Shown here in pieces: positions 1-9,200 of a stretch of 64,000 nt of DNA. A program made the translations under genes and the position numbers. Numbering within the stretch: the first letter of the stretch is position 1; each line of letters opens with the position of its first letter. The stretch covers positions 310,001-374,000 of the forward strand of contig CAYMPH010000001.1 in NCBI GenBank assembly GCA_964392365.1. The letters run 5' to 3'. Below the pieces are notes generated by a model. That model was not told where the DNA came from and made no database searches. It saw only the letters and a program-made list of their open reading frames with translations. The DNA comes from CAYMPH01 sp964392365. GTDB taxonomy: Bacteria; Spirochaetota; UBA4802; UBA5550.

Positions 1-452
1 TTATAATCTGTGCTGCTGTATATAATCCTGTTTTCTTTAAGAGACAATTGAATTGAATCTGACATCAGGTTGGAAATATCCGCATCTATCTTTTTTTTAT
101 TGGAATTTATTATAATTGAAACAGGATTTGATTTAATAAATTCAATAAATATCGGATCATTTTCTGTGAAAAAAATAAAAGCTGAGCGCTTATAACTGTC
201 AGATATTTTATATGTTTTAAAACCGTTTAAAATTTCATTTCTGGCTTCTTTGCCGTATCTTTTTTTATTGCTAATTGCTTTATTCATTAAAGATATAAGT
301 TTTGAAAAATATTCAGCCTCCTGTGCCGCCGATTTTGCAGTTGCCAGAGCATTGTTTTCTTTTTCTTTTAAAATAGTGATCAGATCCTCAGTTTCTGAAA
401 ATGCTGCTGCAGATAAAAAAATTATCATTGATAAAGTAATTATTTTTTTCAT
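1..452 (-). CDS. Exported hypothetical protein, 3' end cut by window edge
   Basis: The reverse-strand frame opens at ATG 452 behind GAAAGGAA and stays open to the window edge, so about 150 codons are visible and the C-terminus is missing. The first 19 residues (MKKIITLSMIIFLSAAAFS) look like a cleavable signal peptide. The rest is charged and mainly helical (for example LITILKEKENNALATAKSAA), with no motif I recognise. It is divergent from ctpA, sharing a 174-bp intergenic region. Function unknown; a periplasmic or surface protein is the most that can be inferred. Confidence 0.75.
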   Translation of the reverse strand, partial: MKKIITLSMIIFLSAAAFSETEDLITILKEKENNALATAKSAAQEAEYFSKLISLMNKAISNKKRYGKEARNEILNGFKTYKISDSYKRSAFIFFTENDPIFIEFIKSNPVSIIINSNKKKIDADISNLMSDSIQLSLKENRIIYSSTDY

Positions 453-488
453 ATAATTCCTTTCTCTTTATTATTAAACAGTTGATTT

Positions 489-518
489 AAAATATTCTAA
501 AATTATTGTTGATGTCAA
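489..518 (-). promoter_or_regulatory. Possible sigma-70 promoter for the left-edge exported gene
   Basis: On the reverse strand TTGACA (518-513) is followed after 18 bases by TATTTT (494-489), about 37 bases before the start codon. The -35 is perfect, the -10 weak. It sits back to back with the ctpA promoter. Confidence 0.35.
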
Positions 519-552
519 GGCTTAAATTAAAATAGGATGCTTTTTAATTTTA

Positions 553-581
553 TTGACACTGATTTACATAAGCCGAATAAT
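553..581 (+). promoter_or_regulatory. Sigma-70 promoter for ctpA
   Basis: TTGACA at 553-558, 17-base spacer, AATAAT at 576-581 (5 of 6 matches to the -10 consensus). It lies 45 bases before the ctpA start, in a clean divergent intergenic region. Confidence 0.6.
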
Positions 582-626
582 AAGAATTATAGTAAATAAT
601 AATTATTTATATTTCCGGAGTTGAAA

Positions 627-1991
627 ATGCTGAAAAAAATAAAAGAAAGAAAATTTCATTTTCTGCTGTTTGCTTTTTTATTGGGACTTTTTATAGGAAT
701 TAATTTTTCATTTAGTGCAAGAGCCGGGGAATCCACTCACAAATATCTCGATTATTTTCATCAGGTATATCAGATAATTTCAAGCGAGTATGTTGATGGT
801 GCGAACAATAAGGATCTTTTCTATGGAGCAATACAGGGAATGATCAAATCTCTGAACGATCCGTTTTCAAGATTTCTTGATGAGGATTCATATAGCGAAC
901 TGAATGAAATGACCACAGGAAAATTTGTGGGAGTAGGAGTTGAAATTTCAATCAGGGACGGCGAGGTGGTTGTAATTACTCCTATTGAGGATTCACCTGC
1001 AATGAGAGCAGGCATTAAAGCCGGAGATATTATTTTCAAGGTAAACAAGCAGGTTATCAAGGATATGAAGATTGAAGAGATTATCAATCTTATCAAGGGT
1101 CTTCCCGGATCAACTGTAAAATTATATGTCAGAAGAGACGGTGTGGATGATATTTTATCTTTTGAAGTTGAACGAGCTCCTATTAAATTGAAAAGCGTTG
1201 AATATGGAATAATCAAAGAACATAATATCGGCTACATTAAAATAAAAAATTTCGGATCAGATACTGCAAAAGATGTTAATGATGGAATCAGGTTCTTTAA
1301 TAAATCAGGGGTTGATAAAGTAATTGTTGATTTAAGATACAATCCCGGCGGACTTTTAACAGCTGCAGTTTCCCTTTCTGAGATTTTTTTGAAAAAAGGG
1401 CAGGTGGTTGTATCAACAAAAGGAAAAGAGGGAACCGGAAACGAGAGCTTGTTTAAAGTTGAAAATGATCCTATTTACAACGGGAAAGTTATAGTGCTTG
1501 TTAATAAAGGAAGCGCATCTGCATCAGAAATTTTTGCAGGAGCGATAAGAGATAATAAAAGAGGATTCCTGGTTGGAGAGAAAACTTTCGGTAAAGGTTC
1601 AGTTCAGAAAACTTTTAATCTGGATAAAAATATCGGAGTTGCAATTACTGTTGCGAAATACTATACTCCTTCAGGCGAGCTGATTCATAAAAAAGGCATA
1701 ATGCCGGATTTCGAGGTATCTGAAGAAAAACTTCAGAAGGATGAGCTTGACAGTTTGAAAAAAATTGATACAGATAAATCTGCTGATGCTTTTATTAAAA
1801 AAGATATGCAGTTTAATGAAACAACAAGAGCTGATTTTAAAAAATATATCGCAGGTAAAAATATTAAACTTTCAGACAGAGTTGCTGATATTTTTCTGAA
1901 AAATAAAATCGGCCAGTACAGGAAAAAAGATTTATATGATCTTGAATTTGACAATCAGCTTACATTTGCTATAGGCAAATTTAAAAAATGA
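627..1991 (+). CDS. ctpA: C-terminal processing (tail-specific) peptidase, S41 family
   Basis: A 454-aa periplasmic serine protease of the CtpA/Prc family, which trims or degrades proteins from the C-terminus. An N-terminal hydrophobic anchor (about residues 10-30) is followed by a PDZ domain (about 85-165, GVGVEIS...SPAMRAGIKAGDIIFKVN) and the S41 fold. The catalytic serine is S298 in GSASASEIFAG and the lysine K323 in GEKTFGKGSVQ, spaced 25 residues as in E. coli Prc. I chose ATG 627 over the upstream TTG 621 because CCGGAG (615-620) sits six bases before the ATG but would abut the TTG. The stop overlaps tsaD by 4 bp (ATGA), so the two are probably translationally coupled. Confidence 0.93.
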   Translation: MLKKIKERKFHFLLFAFLLGLFIGINFSFSARAGESTHKYLDYFHQVYQIISSEYVDGANNKDLFYGAIQGMIKSLNDPFSRFLDEDSYSELNEMTTGKFVGVGVEISIRDGEVVVITPIEDSPAMRAGIKAGDIIFKVNKQVIKDMKIEEIINLIKGLPGSTVKLYVRRDGVDDILSFEVERAPIKLKSVEYGIIKEHNIGYIKIKNFGSDTAKDVNDGIRFFNKSGVDKVIVDLRYNPGGLLTAAVSLSEIFLKKGQVVVSTKGKEGTGNESLFKVENDPIYNGKVIVLVNKGSASASEIFAGAIRDNKRGFLVGEKTFGKGSVQKTFNLDKNIGVAITVAKYYTPSGELIHKKGIMPDFEVSEEKLQKDELDSLKKIDTDKSADAFIKKDMQFNETTRADFKKYIAGKNIKLSDRVADIFLKNKIGQYRKKDLYDLEFDNQLTFAIGKFKK

Positions 1992-2977
1992 GCAAAGATG
2001 TTATCGGTCTTGGTCTTGAAAGCTCCTGTGATGAAACCGCAGCAGCAGTTGTAAAAAACGGAAAGGAAATTCTTTCCAATATAATTTTCAGCCAGATTGA
2101 TCTGCACCGCGATTATAATGGCGTTGTTCCTGAAATTGCATCAAGGTCTCACCTTGAGGTTATTAATGGAATTATAGAAAAAGCCCTGAAGGATGCCGGC
2201 GTAAATTTCAATGATCTTGATTATACTGCTTCAGCCAACAGACCGGGTCTTATCGGATCACTGATAATTTCGCTTCAGTCTGCAAAGGCGATTTCATATT
2301 CACTTGGAATCCCTCTGATTGCAGTAAGTCATCTTGAAGCGCATCTGTATGCACCATATCTTGACGGTTTTGAAATGGTTTATCCGTGTATCGGGCTTCT
2401 TGTTTCAGGCGGAAATACTGCGCTTTTTAAAATCAAAGGCATAGGGGATTATGAATTTTTAGGAAGAACGCGCGACGATGCAGCAGGGGAAGCTCTGGAT
2501 AAAGCAGCTAAATTCATGAATCTCGGCTATCCGGGCGGTCCGGCAATTGAAAAAGCTGCTTTGAAAGCTGTAAAAAAGGAATTAATTATGCCTAAGCTTC
2601 TGGCTGATTCAGAAGATTTTGATTTTTCATACAGCGGCTTAAAAACAGCTCTTGTTAATTACTGTAAAAAAAATCCGGATTTCGATATTAATGAAACTGC
2701 ATACTCTTTTCAGGAAAGGGCTCTTGAGCTTCTTGTAAGAAAATCCATTCTTGCTGCGGAAAAAAACGATATTGGAAGAATTGCAGCAGCAGGCGGTGTA
2801 ACAGCCAATAAAAGGCTCAGGGAAATATTTAAAGAAAAATCCCGCGGAATTGAAGTAATTATACCTTCTCCGGTTTTATGTACAGATAATGCCGCAATGA
2901 CAGCCGGACTTGCATTTCATTATTATAAATCAGGGAAATTTACCAGCCTTGAAGCTGATGTTTCTCCGCGGGAATGA
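1988..2977 (+). CDS. tsaD: tRNA N6-adenosine threonylcarbamoyltransferase TsaD
   Basis: A 329-aa Kae1/TsaD/YgjD family protein. It transfers threonylcarbamoyl from TC-AMP to A37 of ANN-decoding tRNAs, working with TsaB and TsaE, neither of which is in this window. Visible signatures are GLESSCDETAAAVV at the N-terminus, the metal-binding histidine pair in SHLEAHLYAPYLDG, the nucleotide loop LLVSGGNTALF, and the C-terminal AAAGGVTANKRLRE. Length is typical (320-345 aa). The start overlaps the ctpA stop by four bases. The downstream gap contains an inverted-repeat element rather than an obvious terminator. Confidence 0.96.
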   Translation: MSKDVIGLGLESSCDETAAAVVKNGKEILSNIIFSQIDLHRDYNGVVPEIASRSHLEVINGIIEKALKDAGVNFNDLDYTASANRPGLIGSLIISLQSAKAISYSLGIPLIAVSHLEAHLYAPYLDGFEMVYPCIGLLVSGGNTALFKIKGIGDYEFLGRTRDDAAGEALDKAAKFMNLGYPGGPAIEKAALKAVKKELIMPKLLADSEDFDFSYSGLKTALVNYCKKNPDFDINETAYSFQERALELLVRKSILAAEKNDIGRIAAAGGVTANKRLREIFKEKSRGIEVIIPSPVLCTDNAAMTAGLAFHYYKSGKFTSLEADVSPRE

Positions 2978-3041
2978 AATTTATTTTGCTTGATTTTATT
3001 TCTCGTTCGTATTAATAAATAGAAGGTTTTTGAATTTAAAG

Positions 3042-3221
3042 AATAGAACGCGGATGGTGCAGATAATTATGATGATCGCTGATTTTTTAAAGGATGAGAA
3101 ATTATTTTTAAAAAGATAACGGAAAAGAAAAAAAAGATTTAAGAGAATGCGGGGATTTAAAATGATGAGGAAAGATTAATCCTAATTAATCATAAAAAAT
3201 CCGCGTCATCCGCGTTCTATT
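3042..3221. repeat. 180-bp palindrome-bounded repeat element (MITE/REP-like)
   Basis: The element is bounded by perfect 15-bp inverted repeats, AATAGAACGCGGATG at 3042-3056 and its complement at 3207-3221. The right end also carries a short direct duplication (CCGCGTCATCCGCG). The interior has no coding frame. The GC-rich ends contrast with the AT-rich interior and surroundings. It fills most of the 289-bp gap between tsaD and the next gene. I see no second copy in this window, so mobility is inference from structure. Confidence 0.6.
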
Positions 3222-3266
3222 AATTTTGTATAATTTTTAAAATAAACGAGTTGGATAATAAACTTA

Positions 3267-4004
3267 GTGGAAACATTTAATAATTTAATAGATATATGCA
3301 TAAAGCTTGAAGAGGAAGGAATTTCCAAGCCGGATGAATTGTTTTCTAAAATTCTTCAGGAGTACTTTTTTAAAAAAGAAGCTGAAGGCGGGAAAAACCT
3401 TGAAGCGCTTATTGCTGAAATTGAAGTTCCAGGATTTATCAAACAGCTGAATTCCCTGCTTGAGCTTAATCCGGATGAGCTTGAAACTTTTATAAGCGGA
3501 GAGGGAACAAATGATTCTCTTTCTGGTAAAATTATGCTTTCATCACAATACCTGAAAGTGTTTTATAAAAATCATCCTCCGTCTTTTGGCAAGCTTCCTG
3601 AGAGTATACAGTTTGAGCTTTTTGAAAAAATTAAAACAAGAAATGAATCTATTATTTCATCTTTCAGAAAAATTAAAGAAGATATAGATGCAGATAAAAA
3701 AAGAACTGTTCTGAAAGTGGTAGCTCTTGCTGTAAAAAATGTCTGCAGAAGAACCGGAAGGCCATTTTCAAATGTAACTGAACCGGTTGATCAGATTATA
3801 CGGAATAATTATCCCGGTTCAGATGAAGTATTTACCGCAACAAATAAGCAGGTTGCAGTTCTTAAAGATGACTCAAGAATCAAATCTATAATAAAAGCAT
3901 TTTTCACTATCAGGCAGTTTAAAGAGATTACGGAAATGACTGAATTTTTAAAATCAGAAATAGACAGGTATATAAAACGCGGTAAAAAGGCAGCGTCTTT
4001 GTAG
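3267..4004 (+). CDS. Hypothetical cytoplasmic protein, 245 aa
   Basis: The frame starts at GTG 3267, with only a weak purine stretch (GAGTTGGA, 3248-3255) ahead of it. The predicted protein is soluble, alpha-helical and charged, with no signal peptide or membrane segment. I recognise no domain. The C-terminal half has basic patches (KNVCRRTGRPF near 157; RYIKRGKKAA at the end) that would permit nucleic-acid or membrane-surface binding, but that is speculation. It is followed after 10 bp by another unknown gene, which in turn overlaps a phospholipase-D-like gene, so the three probably form one transcript. Confidence 0.75.
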   Translation: METFNNLIDICIKLEEEGISKPDELFSKILQEYFFKKEAEGGKNLEALIAEIEVPGFIKQLNSLLELNPDELETFISGEGTNDSLSGKIMLSSQYLKVFYKNHPPSFGKLPESIQFELFEKIKTRNESIISSFRKIKEDIDADKKRTVLKVVALAVKNVCRRTGRPFSNVTEPVDQIIRNNYPGSDEVFTATNKQVAVLKDDSRIKSIIKAFFTIRQFKEITEMTEFLKSEIDRYIKRGKKAASL

Positions 4005-4014
4005 ATTTTAATAT

Positions 4015-4965
4015 ATGGATTTTATAGAAGAAAAAACACCAAGAGGCCTGAGTCTCAGAATAACTTTCGCAAGCGGTCAGTTTCTCGTTTTTGACAGAAA
4101 GGGAAAATCGATTTACGCAGACAGCGAAGGAAGAAGGCTCATGCATTCAATCCCGCTTTATTTTGTAGTCGGGGAAAAAATTTTTTTAAAAAAAAATTAT
4201 GATAAGCCATTCTCTATTTTAAGAATCCAAGGCGGAGAAATTATATTTCCATATTTTGATAAAGCTGAATCAATTTGGAAATATCTTTTTATTCCAACTG
4301 AAGAAACCATAGACATGATCCCTGTTCATATTATTGCTGCAAGTGATTTTCAGGACCTTGCTAAAAAAGCCGATGCTACAGTGAAGCCGACATTCGTAAT
4401 TGTAGATGATACTGTTTCCCAGAATGAAGTAATTTTAATTCATAACAGATACGGCACAAGGGAGGTCATATCTGCTGATGAAAGCAATAATGATTATCTT
4501 GTTAAAAACAGACCTTTTAAGGAAGATTCAAGAAATATTAATTTAAATATGATGTCCGGCAATCCTGTTTTTCTTTCGAGTATTCATCTTCGCTCAATGG
4601 ATCTTTCAAAGGTTAACCAGCTCCTGCTCGATTTTGATCTTTCAGCTCTTGATGCTGATTTTATTCTATTTATGATTCAGAAACTTATTTCCGTGTCTGA
4701 AAGTGATATAGCGGTAAAAAAGAATCTTCCAATGCTGCAGGGCCTTGAAGAAAATTTTAAATTTTATCACTATTTGATGAACAAAGACGATCCATCGGTT
4801 AGAAGCATGATCGAATCCGGTAATACTGTAAGGCAGCTGACGCCTCTGAAAACACTGGTTATGAAGGCCAAGTCAATACATCCGGGTAAAGAGGATCAGG
4901 TTTTATATAATCAATACGAAAATCTTATTGAAGCAAAAAGAAAACTGATTACAAAAAATGTTTAA
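4015..4965 (+). CDS. Hypothetical cytoplasmic protein, 316 aa
   Basis: ATG 4015 begins 10 bp after the previous gene. No signal peptide or membrane helix. The N-terminal half appears beta-rich (LRITFASGQFLVFDRKGKSI) and the C-terminal third helical and charged. No catalytic motif is recognisable. Its 3' end overlaps the next gene by 8 bp, which argues for co-transcription and translational coupling with the exported PLD-like enzyme. Function unknown. Confidence 0.78.
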   Translation: MDFIEEKTPRGLSLRITFASGQFLVFDRKGKSIYADSEGRRLMHSIPLYFVVGEKIFLKKNYDKPFSILRIQGGEIIFPYFDKAESIWKYLFIPTEETIDMIPVHIIAASDFQDLAKKADATVKPTFVIVDDTVSQNEVILIHNRYGTREVISADESNNDYLVKNRPFKEDSRNINLNMMSGNPVFLSSIHLRSMDLSKVNQLLLDFDLSALDADFILFMIQKLISVSESDIAVKKNLPMLQGLEENFKFYHYLMNKDDPSVRSMIESGNTVRQLTPLKTLVMKAKSIHPGKEDQVLYNQYENLIEAKRKLITKNV

Positions 4966-5959
4966 GATTAAATTTTTAATTTTATTTCTGTCGTTTCTGA
5001 TTTTTCCACTTTCCGCAGAAAATAATATAATATCTGTTTATTTCACAAATCCGTCGAATAACTCACATGTTCCGGCTCCAAAAAAAGCTATTATTGATCT
5101 GATTGACAATTCAAAAAAAAGTTTTTTTGCAGCCATTTATGATTTAACTGAACCTGATATTGTTAATGCAATTGTTAAAGCAAAAAACCGCGGTATTGAT
5201 GTAAAGCTTGTAACAGACAGAAACAATGCTGTTAAAAAAGGCATGGAGCCTGTAATAAAAGCGGGTGTGCCTGTAGTAACAAATAACGGTAAAGGGCTCA
5301 TGCATAATAAATTTGCGATCATAGACGGCACAACTCTATGGACCGGATCATATAATTTCACTCAGAACTGCACTTATAAAAATAATAACAATGCAGTGAG
5401 CATAGTTTCAGAAGATCTTTCTGATATATACCTGGCTAAATTCAATGATATGTTCGATCACGGAATTTTCAGCAGCAGTAAAAAGGCGGGCCCATTCTCG
5501 CAGCTTTCAAATAAATACTATGTTAAAGCAGGAAATATGGATATCAATGTCCATTTTTCTCCCGGTAACAATGTAGAAAGAATATTAATCGGGAGAATTG
5601 AGAAAGCTGAAAAAAGCATTCATTTTATGGCATTTAATTTTACAAGCGATCCTATAGGCGAAGCCATGATTAAAAAGTTTAAACATGGCGTTAAGGTTTT
5701 CGGAGTGTTTGAAAAAAAGGAAACTAAAAAGAAAGAATCGGAATATCATAAAATGAAACTTGAGGGAATGCCTGTAAAACTTGACAGAACAAAAGGCAAT
5801 ATGCATCATAAAGTTATTATCATTGATGAGGAGACAGTTATTACAGGATCGTACAATTTTTCCAGAAACGCGAATAAGGTTAATGATGAGAATACTTTAA
5901 TTATTGTGAGCAGAGATATTGCAGCCCAGTATATTAAGGAATTCTACAGGCTTTACTGA
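4958..5959 (+). CDS. Secreted phospholipase D-like protein (two HKD motifs)
   Basis: A 333-aa protein with a signal peptide (FLILFLSFLIFPLSAEN) and two PLDc_2 domains. The HxK motifs are HNKFAIIDGTTLWTGSYNFT (H116, K118) and HHKVIIIDEETVITGSYNFS (H283, K285). Both active-site histidines needed for the phosphohistidine intermediate are therefore present, in one chain. The family includes phospholipases, periplasmic nucleases (Nuc/EndA-like) and cardiolipin synthases. The lack of membrane helices beyond the signal favours a periplasmic or secreted nuclease or phospholipase over a cardiolipin synthase. It overlaps the upstream unknown gene by 8 bp. Confidence 0.88.
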   Translation: MFKIKFLILFLSFLIFPLSAENNIISVYFTNPSNNSHVPAPKKAIIDLIDNSKKSFFAAIYDLTEPDIVNAIVKAKNRGIDVKLVTDRNNAVKKGMEPVIKAGVPVVTNNGKGLMHNKFAIIDGTTLWTGSYNFTQNCTYKNNNNAVSIVSEDLSDIYLAKFNDMFDHGIFSSSKKAGPFSQLSNKYYVKAGNMDINVHFSPGNNVERILIGRIEKAEKSIHFMAFNFTSDPIGEAMIKKFKHGVKVFGVFEKKETKKKESEYHKMKLEGMPVKLDRTKGNMHHKVIIIDEETVITGSYNFSRNANKVNDENTLIIVSRDIAAQYIKEFYRLY

Positions 5960-6087
5960 TTTTTTAATATGATGAATTTCAGAAGATTAAGAATACAAGA
6001 CGAATAACCGGATTCATTATCATATCAGAATAAAATTCCCTCCTTTTTACTGTTTATTACTTCAGCAAATTAAAAAATTTATGTTTA

Positions 6088-6116
6088 TTGACAGGTAAAA
6101 TGTATAGAAATAGTAC
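6088..6116 (+). promoter_or_regulatory. Possible sigma-70 promoter before the dikinase-like gene
   Basis: TTGACA at 6088-6093 and TAGTAC at 6111-6116, 17-base spacer. The -35 is perfect but the -10 poor. It lies about 115 bases upstream of the 6232 start, in an otherwise featureless 272-bp gap. Confidence 0.3.
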
Positions 6117-6231
6117 TTGATTTTGCAACTTATGAAAATCATTCTGACTTATACAGCAGTTTTTTTCGATGAAGCTTTTTGTTTTTTAAAGTATTTTTCT
6201 TTATAGAAAAGACATTAAAAAGAGGCCGCCT

Positions 6232-9200
6232 ATGCCTTCAACGATTGAACACAATATCAGTCAAGATTTACAGTGTCTGACCCTGCCTGTTCAGGACAAT
6301 TACGGAGCTTTGAAAAAAGTTAACATTCTTATCGAAGAAATGAATCATGAAAACATGGACTGGAAGATCATTGTTGAAGGAATCAGAACTTATTTTTTCG
6401 ACTATATGTATGACATTTCACCTTATTCAGAAAAAGTTCTGCCTGTTTTATTCCATTTTTTAGAAGAGGCAACCAAGCGGAAAAAGATCTCATCATTCCG
6501 TGCGTTTGATACTTTTTTTGACCGCTATTCATATATTATCAGGACAATGAATGATGGAGGCGGACAATTTACCGCTATCAGGCATGAATTTGATACTTTT
6601 GCTGTCCGGTATATTGATTTGATTTTATCTGAGAGCAATGAAGAATTTTATTTTGATAATGCCATTTCGAAAATCATTACACTTGCAAGGTTGCTTGATA
6701 AAACGGATGAATTTCAATCAGGAATGCTGTCTCGCATTGCTGAATTTATTTATACTCAATACAGACTTTATATTAAAGCATCAATTATAACGAGCAAAAG
6801 TGAAATAATTGTTCTATCTGCTTTACTCGATGGCAATGAACATTCGAAGATTCTTCTGGATCTTCTTATATCCGAGTCTGACGATTCATACTCCGGAAAA
6901 CTAAAGATCATTGAAGACTGCGTACGCCAGAGACCGGATGAGCTTTTTGACGAGGAAAACAGCATCGTCAATTTTGCGCAGAACACACGGTCATGGGAGA
7001 AAATTACTCTTATGACCCGGGATCTGATTGAGAAAGATATTATTTGCGGTGATCAGATAATAATTAATCTGCTCGGGTATCTGGTTAAAAAATCGAATGA
7101 GGGCAGCGATCGCGAGCTGAATTCGTTTATATCAAAAACTATTGCTTCATTATGTGCTTTTTTTGCAAATCGGGGCAGGTTCGAGCTGCTGAAAAGCGTT
7201 ATCGGCCTGGTAATGCCGGTACTCCTCAAGGAGATTGAGAATGAGGGTAATTACACAGCATCGTTTACCGCCATTTATAATATCGGGAAAGCAATCATTG
7301 AATCAGATAATATTACGCAGATAGATTTTTTTGAAGATATTCTGGTGCAGGCGAAATTCTGTTTTCCTAAATTTTCCGGTATAGCGTCAGACTGGTCTGT
7401 AATTACCAACTCGAGCCATCTTGAGAACATCCGTACCTGGATGAAGCTTATTGAATTAAATCCTCCTATGATGAAAAAGCTCTCTGCAAGTCTCATCGTG
7501 AATCTCAAGCTTGGCGGCGTATTTCTTAAAGATACTGACGTGTTCCAGCGCGATATCTCAGCGCTTCTCAACAGCAGGTATGGCGACGTTTTTTATCTTA
7601 TCATTTCACTTGCTGCAGTTTTCCCTGCCTTTTATCACGACATCGGCGCAACCGGAAATATCCGTGCATTTACTGAGAAGATCGATACGGACCACAGGAT
7701 GGATAATCTGATTCATTTTATCAGAAAGCAGGTGCATGTCGAATCGTCAAGCCGTACTGTTCTGCTGATCCAGAAAGTTATGGAGTACTGGATGACCGGT
7801 GATAAGAATCTGCTTGAGGGCATGGTGCCGAAGGAGGTTTACGAAAACCTTGATCATATCTACGCTTTCATCAATCTCGATGACCTTGAATCCGTGAAAA
7901 CTATTTATGAAGAAGCACGGAAATATTTTACCGGACATGAACATGACCATTTCTGGGATCTTCTGAATGAGGTTGGGAAAGACAACTTCATTAATTTTGT
8001 TGAAAGCCGCAGCTTTCCCGGTGTTGCCCAGGATGAAAAAGAACTCGTGCTTGTATTTTTACGGGAATATTTTCTGACAAAAAATCCCACTGAGATGACA
8101 AAAATTCTTTTATATATAGAGAACCTCGGCGGAATTGATATGACCAAGACAAATATTTGGAAGCTTCTTTATGAAATATCCGACGACGAATTCAGGACTA
8201 TGTTTGATGTTGTGCGGCTGTGCGACATTTCGAAAGTAAATATTGAGAAGTTTATCCTTTTTCTGCACGTGTACCGCATGCTTTACGATAAGTATAATTT
8301 TTCTGAAGTGCGCGCTGTTGAGAAACTCGAGCAGTATGCAGGCCAGGATCTGTTCAGCGTGCCTGCAGGTTTTTTTGATACACTCAGAGGCAATGATGTT
8401 TTTGCCGCTCTTGAGACACTCCTTGAGGAACAGAACGCTCTCAAGACTAATATTCTGCTTTCGGATAGAAAATTTGAACCTCTAGACACAATTGAGTTTA
8501 AACGGCATATCGCATTCGGAATACCTTCAATGTACGGATCATATAAGGAAAGGAAATTTGATACATTAAAGGTTGTATTCCATATGAATATGATCAGGTC
8601 GCGCTTCTTTGAGATGATACATGAAAATATAAGGCTCAATTCCGGATCTATTGAAGAGTACGTGAAGATCAAGCGGTTTCTAAAACTTTTCTATAGAACA
8701 TACCTGATAGATGGTCTGGCAAACCAGGAAATGATAAATCTTTTCAATCTGCTTGAGACTCCCAATATGAAACTTTCACAGTTCAGGGACATTGTGAATC
8801 AATTGCTGAACGTACATGGCGGCATTGCTGACAGATTTAACGAAACTTTCCGTTATGTATGCCGCGAAGCTATCAGAAACATTGGAATAGAAAAAATTTC
8901 GCCGAAATATGTGCCGCGGGGTAAAGGCGAAAAAATTGAGGCGATCATTGACAGATTTTTACGCGATCAGATTCTGCAGTCACCTCTTATTCAGTTGTTC
9001 GATAATCTGCTTATGAAATTAAAGGAAAATATCCTGGAAAATATCGGCAGTGTTGGTGATATTGTATGTCTGAACAGGAACGATGAGGCATTAGGCAGGG
9101 GGCGCAACGTTTACGATGTGATAAGACTGCCGGATGATCCGAACGATCCATACGATCCATTTGATCCATATGATAATGGAATATATGCACCTATCCATGA

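Noticed and set aside
250..456. 68-codon plus-strand frame at the left edge
   Set aside because: Antisense to the exported gene that runs from 452 leftwards, which has a signal peptide and ribosome site.
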